Below, in pieces: positions 1 through 6,608 of a stretch of DNA of 20,916 nucleotides (position 1 is its first letter; each line of letters opens with the position of its first letter). This DNA is from JAVBLF01 sp031553675 (GTDB taxonomy: Bacteria; Bacillota; Clostridia; Christensenellales; CALWSW01), in assembly GCA_031553675.1 (NCBI GenBank), contig JAVBLF010000135.1:1-20916 (forward strand), read 5' to 3'. The notes beneath the pieces were generated by a model. The model saw only the letters and a program-made list of their open reading frames with translations. It ran no database searches and was not told the DNA's origin. Both the position numbers and the translations under genes were made by a program.

Positions 1-84
1 TCCTTATGGTACGCGGGCGATTATCAATGCGAATCAAGGGTTACCAACCTAACGTTTCACGATGCCGTTTGGCTGCAACGGGCG

Positions 85-146
85 ATTGATAATCGCCCCT
101 ACAGGCGCACAAACAAGGCTATCGGGATGTAGGGGCGATTATCAAT
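85..146. repeat. 62-bp palindromic element, copy A
   Basis: The left arm at 85-103 and the right arm at 128-146 (TGTAGGGGCGATTATCAAT) are perfect 19-bp reverse complements. They are separated by a 24-nt centre at 104-127. The left arm extends outward to GGGCGATTGATAATCGCCC, which is itself a small hairpin (GGGCGATT/AATCGCCC), so the structure is nested. Confidence 0.85.
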
Positions 147-196
147 GCCAATCAAGGGTTGCGAACCTAACGTATTGAGAGGCCGTTTTGCTGCAA

Positions 197-270
197 CGGG
201 CGATTGATAATCGCCCCTACAGGCGCATAAACAAGGCTATCGGGATGTAGGGGCGATTATCAATCGCCCG
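197..270. repeat. Palindromic element, copy B (longest arms)
   Basis: The arms at 197-221 and 246-270 are perfect 25-bp reverse complements. The centre at 222-245 is again 24 nt and differs from copy A by one base (GCGCATAAAC against GCGCACAAAC). This is the most complete of the three copies. Each arm can also fold alone through its inner GGGCGATT/AATCGCCC pairing. Confidence 0.87.
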
Positions 271-284
271 CTTGGGAAACCCCA

Positions 285-416
285 ACTCGTTTCGACAGCG
301 GATTTGATAACCTGTTTTCGTGTGGCGGGTTCCAACCCTTGATTCGCATTGATAATCGCCCCTACAGGCGCACAAACAAGGTTATCGGGATGTAGGGGCG
401 ATTATCAATCACCCGC
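285..416. repeat. Palindromic element copy C with an inverted flanking module
   Basis: The core arms at 348-366 and 391-409 are 19-bp perfect reverse complements around a 24-nt centre (367-390) that nearly matches copies A and B. To the left, 328-350 contains CCCTTGATTCGCATTG, the reverse complement of the CAATGCGAATCAAGGG found at 25-40. The non-palindromic module is therefore present here in the opposite orientation, with a different filler between about 271 and 327. Confidence 0.8.
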
Positions 417-443
417 CGATACGCGAAGACAAGACTTGACAGC

Positions 444-473
444 AAAAGAGTGACCCATTTGGGTCACTCTTTT
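444..473 (-). terminator. Bidirectional intrinsic terminator after the ABC operon
   Basis: The 14-bp arms at 444-457 and 460-473 (AAAAGAGTGACCCA and its complement) form a hairpin. Its closing A/T pairs give a T tract on either strand. It begins eight bases past the stop codon of the ABC ATPase gene on the minus strand, as expected for that operon's terminator. Confidence 0.9.
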
Positions 474-480
474 ATTGCGC

Positions 481-1221
481 TTATTTCGCCAGATAGCGGT
501 TGAGGAATTCGCGGGTGCGTTCGTGCTGCGGGTGGTTGAAGATCACGTCGGGCGCATCCTCTTCGACGATGACGCCTTCGTCCATGAAGACGACGCGATG
601 CGAAACATCTGCGGCAAAGGCCATTTCGTGCGTGACGATCAAGAGCGTATAACCGCTTTCGGCCAGGGTGCGGATGACGCGCAGCACCTCGCCGACCATT
701 TCGGGGTCGAGTGCGCTGGTCGGTTCGTCAAAGAGCAGCACTTCCGGCTCCATGGCGAGGGCGCGCGCGATGGCAGCGCGCTGTTTTTGCCCGCCGGAGA
801 TCTGCTTGGGCTTGGCGTCTCGGAACTGATCCATGCCGACGAGCGACAGGTAGCGCAAGGCGTTTTCCTCGGCGGAGGCTTTGTCGCGGCCCAATACCTT
901 GATCTGACCGACTGTGCAGTTTTGCAGCACGGTCATGTTGTTGAAGAGGTTGAACTGCTGGAAAACCATGCCGACCTTGGTGCGGTATTTCGCGAGGGCG
1001 TAGCCCGGGCTGAGGATGCTCTGCCCGTGGAAGGCGATGTCGCCGCCGTCGGGCGTTTCGAGCAGGTTGATGCAGCGCAAAAGCGTCGATTTGCCCGAGC
1101 CGCTCGCGCCGATGATGCTGATCACCTCGCCCTTTTGGACGGCGAAGTCGATGTCGTGCAGCACGGCGTGATCGCCGAAGGACTTCCGGAGGTGGCTGAC
1201 GTGGATGACCGATTCTCCCAT
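481..1221 (-). CDS. Polar amino acid ABC transporter, ATP-binding protein
   Basis: This is the cytoplasmic ATPase that powers uptake of a polar amino acid by the PAAT-type importer encoded with it. The protein is about 246 aa, normal for the GlnQ/ArtM/HisP group. It has a Walker A GASGSGKST near residue 38, a signature loop ISGGQKQR near 140, and a Walker B LLFDEP followed by TSALDPE near 165. The switch histidine is seen in VTHEM. The ATG at 1221 overlaps the permease stop by one base (TGATG) and lies 8 nt after a GGGGGG ribosome binding site. A GTG directly before it (1224) is an alternative start. Last gene of its operon. The exact substrate cannot be read from the sequence. Confidence 0.93.
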   Translation of the reverse strand: MGESVIHVSHLRKSFGDHAVLHDIDFAVQKGEVISIIGASGSGKSTLLRCINLLETPDGGDIAFHGQSILSPGYALAKYRTKVGMVFQQFNLFNNMTVLQNCTVGQIKVLGRDKASAEENALRYLSLVGMDQFRDAKPKQISGGQKQRAAIARALAMEPEVLLFDEPTSALDPEMVGEVLRVIRTLAESGYTLLIVTHEMAFAADVSHRVVFMDEGVIVEEDAPDVIFNHPQHERTREFLNRYLAK

Positions 1222-2003
1222 CACTTCGACCCCCCTTTGACTTGAATCGATGTGCCGTGGGCGGTCTGCGAACCGTGGATCGTGTAGCTTTGCGGGCCGT
1301 CCATCTTGCCCTCAAGCCAGAGCAGGATGCGCGTGACCGTCATGGTCAGCACAAGGTAGATCGCGCAGGTGATCACCATCGTCTCGAAATAGAGCAGGTA
1401 GGTGCCCGACGCCGAGCGCGACTGAAAGAAAAGCTCGGTGACCGAGATGACACTCAGCACAGACGAATCCTTGATGTTGACGACGAATTCGTTGCCGATC
1501 GAGGGCATGATGTTGCGGATGGCCTGGGGGAAGACGACGTTCGTCATTGTCTGCCAGTGGCTCATGCCGATCGACTGTGCGCCCTCGAACTGACCTTTGT
1601 CGATCGAGATGACGCCGCCGCGGATGATCTCGGCCATGTAAGCGCCGGTGTTGATCGAGATGACGAAGATGCCGGCGACGATGGGGTTCATGTCGATGTG
1701 CAGGTACTGCATGAAGCCGTAATAGACGATCATGCCCTGCACGATCATCGGCGTGCCGCGGAAGAGCTCGATGTAAGCCGTCAGCAGAGCATTCGCAATG
1801 CCGAGGAGCGCTCGTTTGGCGCGGCTGTCGCCGGGTTGGAGCGGGATCGTCCGTACACAGGCGACGCCCAGGCCGATGAAAAAACCGAAGATCGTGCCCG
1901 TGATCGACACGAGCAACGTGACGCCGGTGCCCTTGAGGAAGAGCGGCGCGTAGGTTTGGGCGATAAAGGCGACCTTGCCGAAAAAGGACTCAGGCAGTGT
2001 CAT
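1221..2003 (-). CDS. Polar amino acid ABC transporter, permease
   Basis: This integral membrane subunit forms the translocation path of the importer. It is 260 aa and belongs to the HisM/GlnP-type permeases. Hydrophobic segments lie near residues 20-45, 78-115 and 205-230. The ATPase-coupling EAA-type loop is visible around residues 139-165 (EGAQSIGMSHWQT, then FPQAIRNIMPSIGNE) and is followed by the typical FVVNIKDSSVLSVI stretch. The start is set by AAGGAG 7 nt upstream. It lies 30 nt after the binding-protein gene and overlaps the ATPase start, so the three genes should be co-transcribed. The acidic and polar residues near the C terminus are unremarkable. Confidence 0.93.
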   Translation of the reverse strand: MTLPESFFGKVAFIAQTYAPLFLKGTGVTLLVSITGTIFGFFIGLGVACVRTIPLQPGDSRAKRALLGIANALLTAYIELFRGTPMIVQGMIVYYGFMQYLHIDMNPIVAGIFVISINTGAYMAEIIRGGVISIDKGQFEGAQSIGMSHWQTMTNVVFPQAIRNIMPSIGNEFVVNIKDSSVLSVISVTELFFQSRSASGTYLLYFETMVITCAIYLVLTMTVTRILLWLEGKMDGPQSYTIHGSQTAHGTSIQVKGGSK

Positions 2004-2033
2004 GGCGCGTCTCCTTGCCGTTCAGCGCGAAGA

Positions 2034-2879
2034 TTATTGCGACAGGGGCTGGTTGGCGATCGCCGCGACCATGAGATCTTCGCGATCTTTTTCGGAGATG
2101 CCCTTGAGAACCTCGTTGATCTGGGGGAGTTCGGCGTTGCCCTTTTTGACGGCGACGGCAACGGCGGTGTCTTCTTCCGATGCTTCGAAGCCTTTGCCGT
2201 CGGCAAACTCGACGATCGCGAGGGCGGGGTTGGCGGTTTGGGCAGAGACAGCACCGGGCATTTCAGAGACGTAACCGTCGATCTTGCCCGAGGTCAGCGC
2301 GACGATCATGGCCGGGAAGCTCTCCATGGCAGGCTGCTTGTTCACGCCATCCATCTGGTCGATGACCGAGTAGTGGAAGGTGTTGAGCTGGCCGGTGATT
2401 TTGGCGCCCGCGAAGTCTTTGACTGAGGTCGCGCCCGCAAACGCGCCGTCCTTCTTCACGACGACGACGAGCTGGGAATTGTAATACGGGTCGGAAAAAT
2501 CGACGCTGACCTTGCGTTCGGCCGTCGGCGACATGCCCGCGATGACGGCGTCGCACTTGCCGGCATTGACAGCGGGGATGAGCCCGTCCCATTCGGTCTT
2601 GACGATGACCAGCTTTTTGCCCAGCCCTTCGGCGAGGCGCTTGGCGATCTCGACGTCGTAGCCGCCCGCAAAACCGCCGCCGTCGATCGGCACGGCGCCA
2701 TTGCCCTCTTTGGTCTGGGTCCAGTTGAAGGGTGCGTAGTTGCATTCGAGCGCGACGCGGAATTCCGCCGCGCTTTCCGATTCGCCACCTGCGGGTGTTT
2801 CGGTTGCCTGGGGCTTGGCGCAGCTCGTCATCGCGAGGAGAAAGCCCAATGCCACCGCGAGCATTCCGAACTTTTTCAT
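2034..2879 (-). CDS. Polar amino acid ABC transporter, substrate-binding lipoprotein
   Basis: This extracytoplasmic solute-binding protein (SBP_bac_3 family, 281 aa) should capture the amino acid and deliver it to the permease. The N terminus has a lysine pair, a hydrophobic stretch and a lipobox-like MTSC ending at Cys20, so the mature protein is probably lipid-anchored to the outer face of the membrane. Family features include GGFAGGYDVEIAKRLAE near residues 88-104, the DGLIPAVNAGKCDAVIAGMS stretch, and VDFSDPYYNSQ near 150. GGAGG lies 7 nt before the ATG. It is the first gene of the operon, downstream of a TATAAT box at 2931-2936. Gln, Cys, Arg, His or another polar amino acid is possible. 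Confidence 0.93.
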   Translation of the reverse strand: MKKFGMLAVALGFLLAMTSCAKPQATETPAGGESESAAEFRVALECNYAPFNWTQTKEGNGAVPIDGGGFAGGYDVEIAKRLAEGLGKKLVIVKTEWDGLIPAVNAGKCDAVIAGMSPTAERKVSVDFSDPYYNSQLVVVVKKDGAFAGATSVKDFAGAKITGQLNTFHYSVIDQMDGVNKQPAMESFPAMIVALTSGKIDGYVSEMPGAVSAQTANPALAIVEFADGKGFEASEEDTAVAVAVKKGNAELPQINEVLKGISEKDREDLMVAAIANQPLSQ

Positions 2880-2930
2880 GATCGTTCCTCCATCATGTAT
2901 CTTTTCTTTTGTTTAAAAAGGGGTCTTTCC

Positions 2931-2936
2931 ATTATA
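2931..2936 (-). promoter_or_regulatory. -10 box of the ABC transporter operon
   Basis: On the minus strand this is a perfect TATAAT, about 52 nt upstream of the binding-protein start. No good -35 hexamer lies 16-18 nt further upstream; the best is a weak TGTAAA at 17 nt. Activator help is possible but not shown. Confidence 0.6.
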
Positions 2937-3118
2937 CCGTTTTCGTTTGCCGATTTACAGGGGAAAAAGAGGAATCCTGGTGTGACATTCTGTGCTGAAA
3001 AAAGTCCCGTCCTTGTGATGCCGATCGCACAAATGCATTGCATATGCATCCGAAACGAAAAATTCGAGCTCTTGAATATGCCATTTACTCTATGTTATCC
3101 ATAAAATAACTACATTGG

Positions 3119-3147
3119 TTGACGAAACCCATTTCCACGGCTACAAT
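3119..3147 (+). promoter_or_regulatory. SigA-type promoter for the Wzz/tyrosine kinase pair
   Basis: TTGACG (3119-3124) and TACAAT (3142-3147) are separated by exactly 17 nt, a near-consensus housekeeping promoter. Transcription should begin near 3154, leaving a leader of about 80 nt before the ATG at 3234. The rest of the 2880-3233 gap is AT-richer than its surroundings. It also holds the divergent ABC operon promoter and a small ATGCAT-rich palindrome, and I see no gene in it. Confidence 0.8.
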
Positions 3148-3233
3148 TATATATAACGACACTAGGCTTTTGCACGCCCACGGGCGGCTCACACCCGGCA
3201 ACCAATCGCCGCCGATACGGAAGAGACGTACAG

Positions 3234-3923
3234 ATGGATTATCAAGAATGGCCGATACAGAAACTGATCGACGCGGCGCGCCGCTACAAAATACCGATCG
3301 CCGCGCTGACCCTTTTGACCTGCCTGGTCGCGGCGCTGATCAACGTCTTGATTCTGGCGCCGATCTACACAGCCGAGGCGTCGATCTACGTGCTGAACCG
3401 GCAGAGCGGCGATCTCATTTCGGTGAACGACCTCAATTCGAGCGCGCAACTCGTCAACGATTACCGCGAGATCATGATGAGCGAGAAGGTTCTCCAGCGC
3501 GTCGCGTCGTCGATTGGGCGAACCGATCTCGACGGCTACGAGATCGACATTGCGGCTGTGCGCGACACACGCGTCATGGAGATCCGCGTCACCGGAAAAT
3601 CCGCGCCTGCTGCGGCCATGATCGCCAACGAAATCGCGCGCGAATCGGCTCGGACTGCGATCGACATCATGCAGGTCGAGAGCGTGTCGCTCATCGACGA
3701 AGCCGTCGTCCCCGACAGCCCTTCCGGCCCTTCGCGGGGGAAGAACATCGCGATCGCGACGCTCATGGCATTGGCGGCGGGCATCGGCCTGGCGTCACTC
3801 AAGGAGTTCATGGATCAGACGCTTCACACGGCGGACGACATCGAAAGGGAGCTGGGCGTGGCGGTATTGGCCCTGGTGCCCAACTACGAATCCGAGGCCA
3901 AAAGACAGCTGAGGGGACATTGA
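3234..3923 (+). CDS. Wzz/CapA-type polysaccharide co-polymerase, tyrosine kinase adaptor
   Basis: This 229-aa membrane protein matches the Gram-positive CapA/YveK/CpsC layout. It has a short cytoplasmic N terminus, membrane helix 1 at about residues 20-44, an extracytoplasmic Wzz domain, and membrane helix 2 at about 171-190. The short cytoplasmic tail normally activates the partner kinase. A serine/proline motif (DSPSGPS, residues 161-167) precedes helix 2, as in this family. Such proteins control chain length or export of capsule or exopolysaccharide. A GGAAGAG motif 8 nt before the ATG is a moderate ribosome binding site. It ends one base before the kinase gene, so they are translated as a unit. 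Confidence 0.88.
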   Translation: MDYQEWPIQKLIDAARRYKIPIAALTLLTCLVAALINVLILAPIYTAEASIYVLNRQSGDLISVNDLNSSAQLVNDYREIMMSEKVLQRVASSIGRTDLDGYEIDIAAVRDTRVMEIRVTGKSAPAAAMIANEIARESARTAIDIMQVESVSLIDEAVVPDSPSGPSRGKNIAIATLMALAAGIGLASLKEFMDQTLHTADDIERELGVAVLALVPNYESEAKRQLRGH

Positions 3924-3924
3924 G

Positions 3925-4617
3925 ATGACACAGAACGAGATCCAGGAGATCCGAAATTACCAGGAATCGATCAAGACCTTGCGCACGAACATCGAATTCG
4001 CCGGCATGGAAAAGTCGGTCCGTTCGGTTTTGCTGACGAGCGCCGTTCCCGGCGAGGGAAAATCGACCATCGCGCTGAGCCTCGCGCTGTCCTCCGCCGA
4101 GAAAGGCCGCCCGACGCTGCTCGTCGAAAACGACTTTCGAAAGCCTCAATTGGGCAAAAAACTGCGCATTCGCTCCCAAAAGGGCTTGGTCGACCTGCTC
4201 GAAGGCAGCGTCCAAATCCGAGACGTCATCTACAAGACCCATTACCCGAATCTCTACTTTCTCGACATCGGCGGCCGGATCCAAAACCCGGTCGAACTCC
4301 TGGGTTCGCAGTGGTACTTTGCCGTCATCGAGCAGCTCAAGGCGACCTTCGAATTCGTCGTCTTTGACGCCCCGCCGATCGGATCGATCATCGACGGCGC
4401 CCTCGTCGCGAGCCACGTCGATGGCGTGCTACTCGTCATTCGCGCCGGACGTGTCGATGCCGGCGCCGTGAAAAACGTCGTCAGCCAGCTCGACAAAGCG
4501 GGTGCCACCGTCCTGGGCGCCGTGCTCAATGACGTCGAACGCTGGCCCAGTAACTACCGCTATTACGACAACGAGCCGACGCAGAAGACGACGAAACGAC
4601 GGCGATCGGGGAGCTGA
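3925..4617 (+). CDS. CpsD/CapB-family cytoplasmic tyrosine kinase (BY-kinase)
   Basis: This 230-aa P-loop kinase should autophosphorylate on a C-terminal tyrosine cluster and work with the adjacent Wzz adaptor to regulate polysaccharide synthesis. Walker A is PGEGKST at residues 42-48, Walker A' is LLVENDFRKP at 65-74, and Walker B is VVFDAPP at 145-151. The tyrosine cluster is short (NYRYYD, Tyr211, Tyr213 and Tyr214), and a basic tail (KRRRSGS) ends the protein. Oddity: the usual first Asp of the A' motif (DxD) is Glu68. GAGGGG inside the end of the upstream gene, 8 nt before the ATG, serves as ribosome binding site. No cognate phosphatase gene is adjacent. Confidence 0.9.
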   Translation: MTQNEIQEIRNYQESIKTLRTNIEFAGMEKSVRSVLLTSAVPGEGKSTIALSLALSSAEKGRPTLLVENDFRKPQLGKKLRIRSQKGLVDLLEGSVQIRDVIYKTHYPNLYFLDIGGRIQNPVELLGSQWYFAVIEQLKATFEFVVFDAPPIGSIIDGALVASHVDGVLLVIRAGRVDAGAVKNVVSQLDKAGATVLGAVLNDVERWPSNYRYYDNEPTQKTTKRRRSGS

Positions 4618-4624
4618 TTTTGGG

Positions 4625-4676
4625 GATCATGCGAATCAAGTGTTGCGAACCGCAATGTTTCGATAGCCCGTTCGGC
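4625..4676 (+). repeat. Diverged copy of the module found at 25-75
   Basis: The stretch ATGCGAATCAAG, a GTTGCGAACC block, AATGTTTCGAT and a CCGTTCGGC end follows the same order as ATGCGAATCAAGG, TTACCAACC, AACGTTTCACGAT and CCGTTTGGC at 28-74. The second unit (146-193) shares the GTTGCGAACC form. The palindromic core is absent here. It sits just after the tyrosine kinase gene and just before the DUF1905 promoter. Confidence 0.6.
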
Positions 4677-4685
4677 CCCCCTTCT

Positions 4686-4716
4686 TTGCATCGATGGCTC
4701 GCGTCTGTGGTATAAT
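4686..4716 (+). promoter_or_regulatory. Extended -10 promoter for the DUF1905 gene
   Basis: A perfect TATAAT (4711-4716) is preceded by TGG, giving an extended -10. The best -35 is TTGCAT (4686-4691) at a long 19-nt spacing, which the extended -10 can compensate for. The ATG follows about 30 nt downstream. Confidence 0.75.
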
Positions 4717-4745
4717 GGGCCTATCGCAAGAAAGAAGGCCCTGCC

Positions 4746-5048
4746 ATGCAAGACAAGACCTATGCGTTTGACGCCGCGCTCAAGAAGGTGCCTGGCATCG
4801 ACGGCGCTTACGTCGAGATCCCCTTCGATGTCAAGGCGGAATTCGGAAAGGGCCGTGTTCCCGTCCATGCGACTTTCGACGGCGTGGCTTACGACGGCAG
4901 CCTCGTGCGGATGGGGACGCCCTGCCACATCATCGGCGTCCGCAAAGACATCCGCGCGCAAATCGCAAAAAAGATCGGCGACACGATCCACGTCACGCTG
5001 CGCGAACGGATGAAGCAGGCCGCACCAGACAGCGACAAAAGCGTGTAG
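4746..5048 (+). CDS. DUF1905 domain protein
   Basis: This is a 100-aa protein made almost entirely of a DUF1905 domain, a small beta-barrel fold of unknown biochemical role. Visible family features are an N-terminal FDAALKKVPGIDGAYVEIPFDV strand region (residues 8-29), a VHATFDGVAYDGSLVRMG segment, and HIIGVRKDIRAQIAKKIGDTIHV near 61-83. An AGAAGG ribosome binding site lies 7 nt before the ATG. In longer family members this domain is followed by a YdeI-like region, which is missing here, so the protein is the short form. It has its own promoter and a strong terminator, so it is monocistronic. I infer no specific function. Confidence 0.85.
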   Translation: MQDKTYAFDAALKKVPGIDGAYVEIPFDVKAEFGKGRVPVHATFDGVAYDGSLVRMGTPCHIIGVRKDIRAQIAKKIGDTIHVTLRERMKQAAPDSDKSV

Positions 5049-5084
5049 AGAAAGCGCGCGAAGAAAGCGCGAAAGAAAGCGATC

Positions 5085-5123
5085 AAAAACGTCATGCGGA
5101 ACGATGCCGCATGACGTTTTTTT
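5085..5123. terminator. Strong bidirectional terminator (DUF1905 gene / ypeB)
   Basis: The 15-bp arms at 5085-5099 and 5107-5121 (AAAAACGTCATGCGG and its complement) enclose a 7-nt loop. They end in seven T on the plus strand, and A-runs on the other side give a T tract on the minus strand. It separates two convergent genes and can end both transcripts. Confidence 0.93.
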
Positions 5124-5127
5124 GCGC

Positions 5128-6528
5128 TTAGAGGAGGAGGCGTCCTGCCGCGCTATCGACAAACTTCAGGATCTGTTCTTCGCGTCCCGTCGTCGCGTTG
5201 ATGTAGATCAGGTATTCCTGCTCCTGATAGGCGACGCGGAACTCATAGCAAAGCCTTTCGTCGCTGGCGGTGACGGGGATGAAGGCGCGTTTGGCCGCCT
5301 TGACTTCGAGATGGGCGGCGAGCTTGGCCTTGGCATCGTCGACACTGAGCGTCGCCGAGGGGATGGAGCGCTTGACGTGGGAAAAGAGGTAGTTTTCCGC
5401 ATCGAATCCGACCACGCGCCCGGTCGCCGTCTCGATCCAAAGCTTGATCTGGTCGTTGTAAACCATGACGCCGTTCTGCACGTAGACGTAATTGACGACG
5501 ATCGCGCCGCCATACGCCTGCCAATAGCGCGGTTCCATCGCGTCGAAGCCCTTTTCGCGCAGATAGCCCTGGCCGATCGTCGCGAGCGCCTCGGTGCGCG
5601 GGACGCCTTTGGGCGTGAGAGCGACGTTTTCCCGCGCGTTCGCGGACGCTTCGCCCCCTTCGTAGACGCGCATCCACAGCACCTGGCCGCCTTGCTTCGT
5701 GACGGCGATCTCGACGCGCCGGTCATCCGTGCTTTGCCCACGGAACAGGAATGCCGAAATGCGGCCGTTCTGCTCGCCAGCGGCTTCGACGTCGCCTTCG
5801 ATCGTGTCGGCCAAGAAAATGCGGGCGACTTCACGCGCGGCGATCGCATCGTAGATCTGATGCCCCAGGCCGCGCGGCTCGGCTTTGGCGACGCTGTCGG
5901 AAAAGGGACCGTCGTAGATGAGCTGCGGGTAGGTGTTCTGCGCTTCGTCGTGCGTATCCGGACTGACGAGGGCGTTGCTCTTTTCCGTCGCCGACCAGAA
6001 TTGCCCGCTGTCCAGCGCCTGGAGCGAAAAGAGGTTCAAGCCGCTTTCGCGTGCTTTTTGCAGCTCGCTCGAAAGGGCGGCCGCGCTCGCGTGAAGCGTC
6101 GCGATCTGATCGATGTCCTGCCGTCCCAACGCGCCACCTTTGGCAAGGCGCTCGAGCAAGGTATGCGCATAATCGCCGATGCGCGTCAAAAATGTGTTGA
6201 GCTCGCTGTACGATTCGTAGCCCGCCGGAATCTGCGTCATGGCGGCGCTGCACGCGCCCGCTGTCCGCCAGACCTCACTCAAAAGGAGGGTCGTCTGATC
6301 CTTCGAACCCGTGACGGTCAGCTTAGACAGCGCGGTTTCCATACGCGAAAAGTTGTCCGCGAGATCGTCAAAGGCCTGCGCATACTGTTCTTCGATGCGG
6401 CTTTGGTAGCGCAGGGCGTTTTGCTTCTGCGAAAACCCCCAGATCAGCGCGGCCACCAATCCCGCCAGCAAAGCCAGCGGGATGTACACGCGGAAGATCA
6501 GATTGCGCGTGCGGCGTTTCATCGCCAT
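5128..6528 (-). CDS. ypeB: Germination protein YpeB
   Basis: YpeB is a spore protein needed to localise and stabilise the cortex-lytic enzyme SleB during spore formation and germination. The protein is 466 aa, a typical length. It has one N-terminal membrane helix (about residues 12-32), a long helical N-terminal domain, and C-terminal PepSY-type repeats. The final segment ends with YLIYINATTGREEQILK, as in family members. GGAGG lies 7 nt before the ATG at 6528; a second ATG two codons later has worse spacing. It follows the sleB-like gene by 80 nt on the same strand, the classical sleB-ypeB arrangement, with spoIIR added upstream. Confidence 0.93.
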   Translation of the reverse strand: MAMKRRTRNLIFRVYIPLALLAGLVAALIWGFSQKQNALRYQSRIEEQYAQAFDDLADNFSRMETALSKLTVTGSKDQTTLLLSEVWRTAGACSAAMTQIPAGYESYSELNTFLTRIGDYAHTLLERLAKGGALGRQDIDQIATLHASAAALSSELQKARESGLNLFSLQALDSGQFWSATEKSNALVSPDTHDEAQNTYPQLIYDGPFSDSVAKAEPRGLGHQIYDAIAAREVARIFLADTIEGDVEAAGEQNGRISAFLFRGQSTDDRRVEIAVTKQGGQVLWMRVYEGGEASANARENVALTPKGVPRTEALATIGQGYLREKGFDAMEPRYWQAYGGAIVVNYVYVQNGVMVYNDQIKLWIETATGRVVGFDAENYLFSHVKRSIPSATLSVDDAKAKLAAHLEVKAAKRAFIPVTASDERLCYEFRVAYQEQEYLIYINATTGREEQILKFVDSAAGRLLL

Positions 6529-6608
6529 CGCGACGCCTCCCCTGCGATTTCGAATGCGCGGTCACGTGACCGCCCTGTTGTTTTCTCTGCCAGACCTGCC
6601 CCGCCCGA

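Larger units (their letters stand above)
15..270. repeat. 118-bp direct tandem repeat with embedded palindromes
   Basis: Two consecutive units are offset by exactly 118 bases. The string GCGATTATCAATG starts at 17 and again at 135, AATCAAGGGTT at 32 and 150, and CAACGGGCGATTG near 76 and 194. Each unit has a non-palindromic part of about 50 bp (AATCAAGGGTT through the CCGTTT region) followed by a long inverted-repeat core. A third, incomplete unit continues after 246. I see no open reading frame here with a ribosome binding site. The array lies downstream of the amino acid ABC operon terminator and has no visible effect on it. The unit resembles dispersed palindromic or MITE-like elements, but no transposase is present to confirm mobility. 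Confidence 0.85.

Noticed and set aside
1..416. CRISPR array
   Set aside because: The repeats are long palindromes with conserved, not variable, intervening sequence, and there are no regular unique spacers or cas genes.
2895..3104. Short plus-strand reading frame of 69 codons
   Set aside because: It has no ribosome binding site, no recognisable domain and unusual composition, and it overlaps the ABC operon promoter on the other strand.
5049..5084. Purine-rich GAAAGCGCG-like repeats after the DUF1905 gene
   Set aside because: They are short, irregular and without structure, and look like low-complexity spacer before the terminator.
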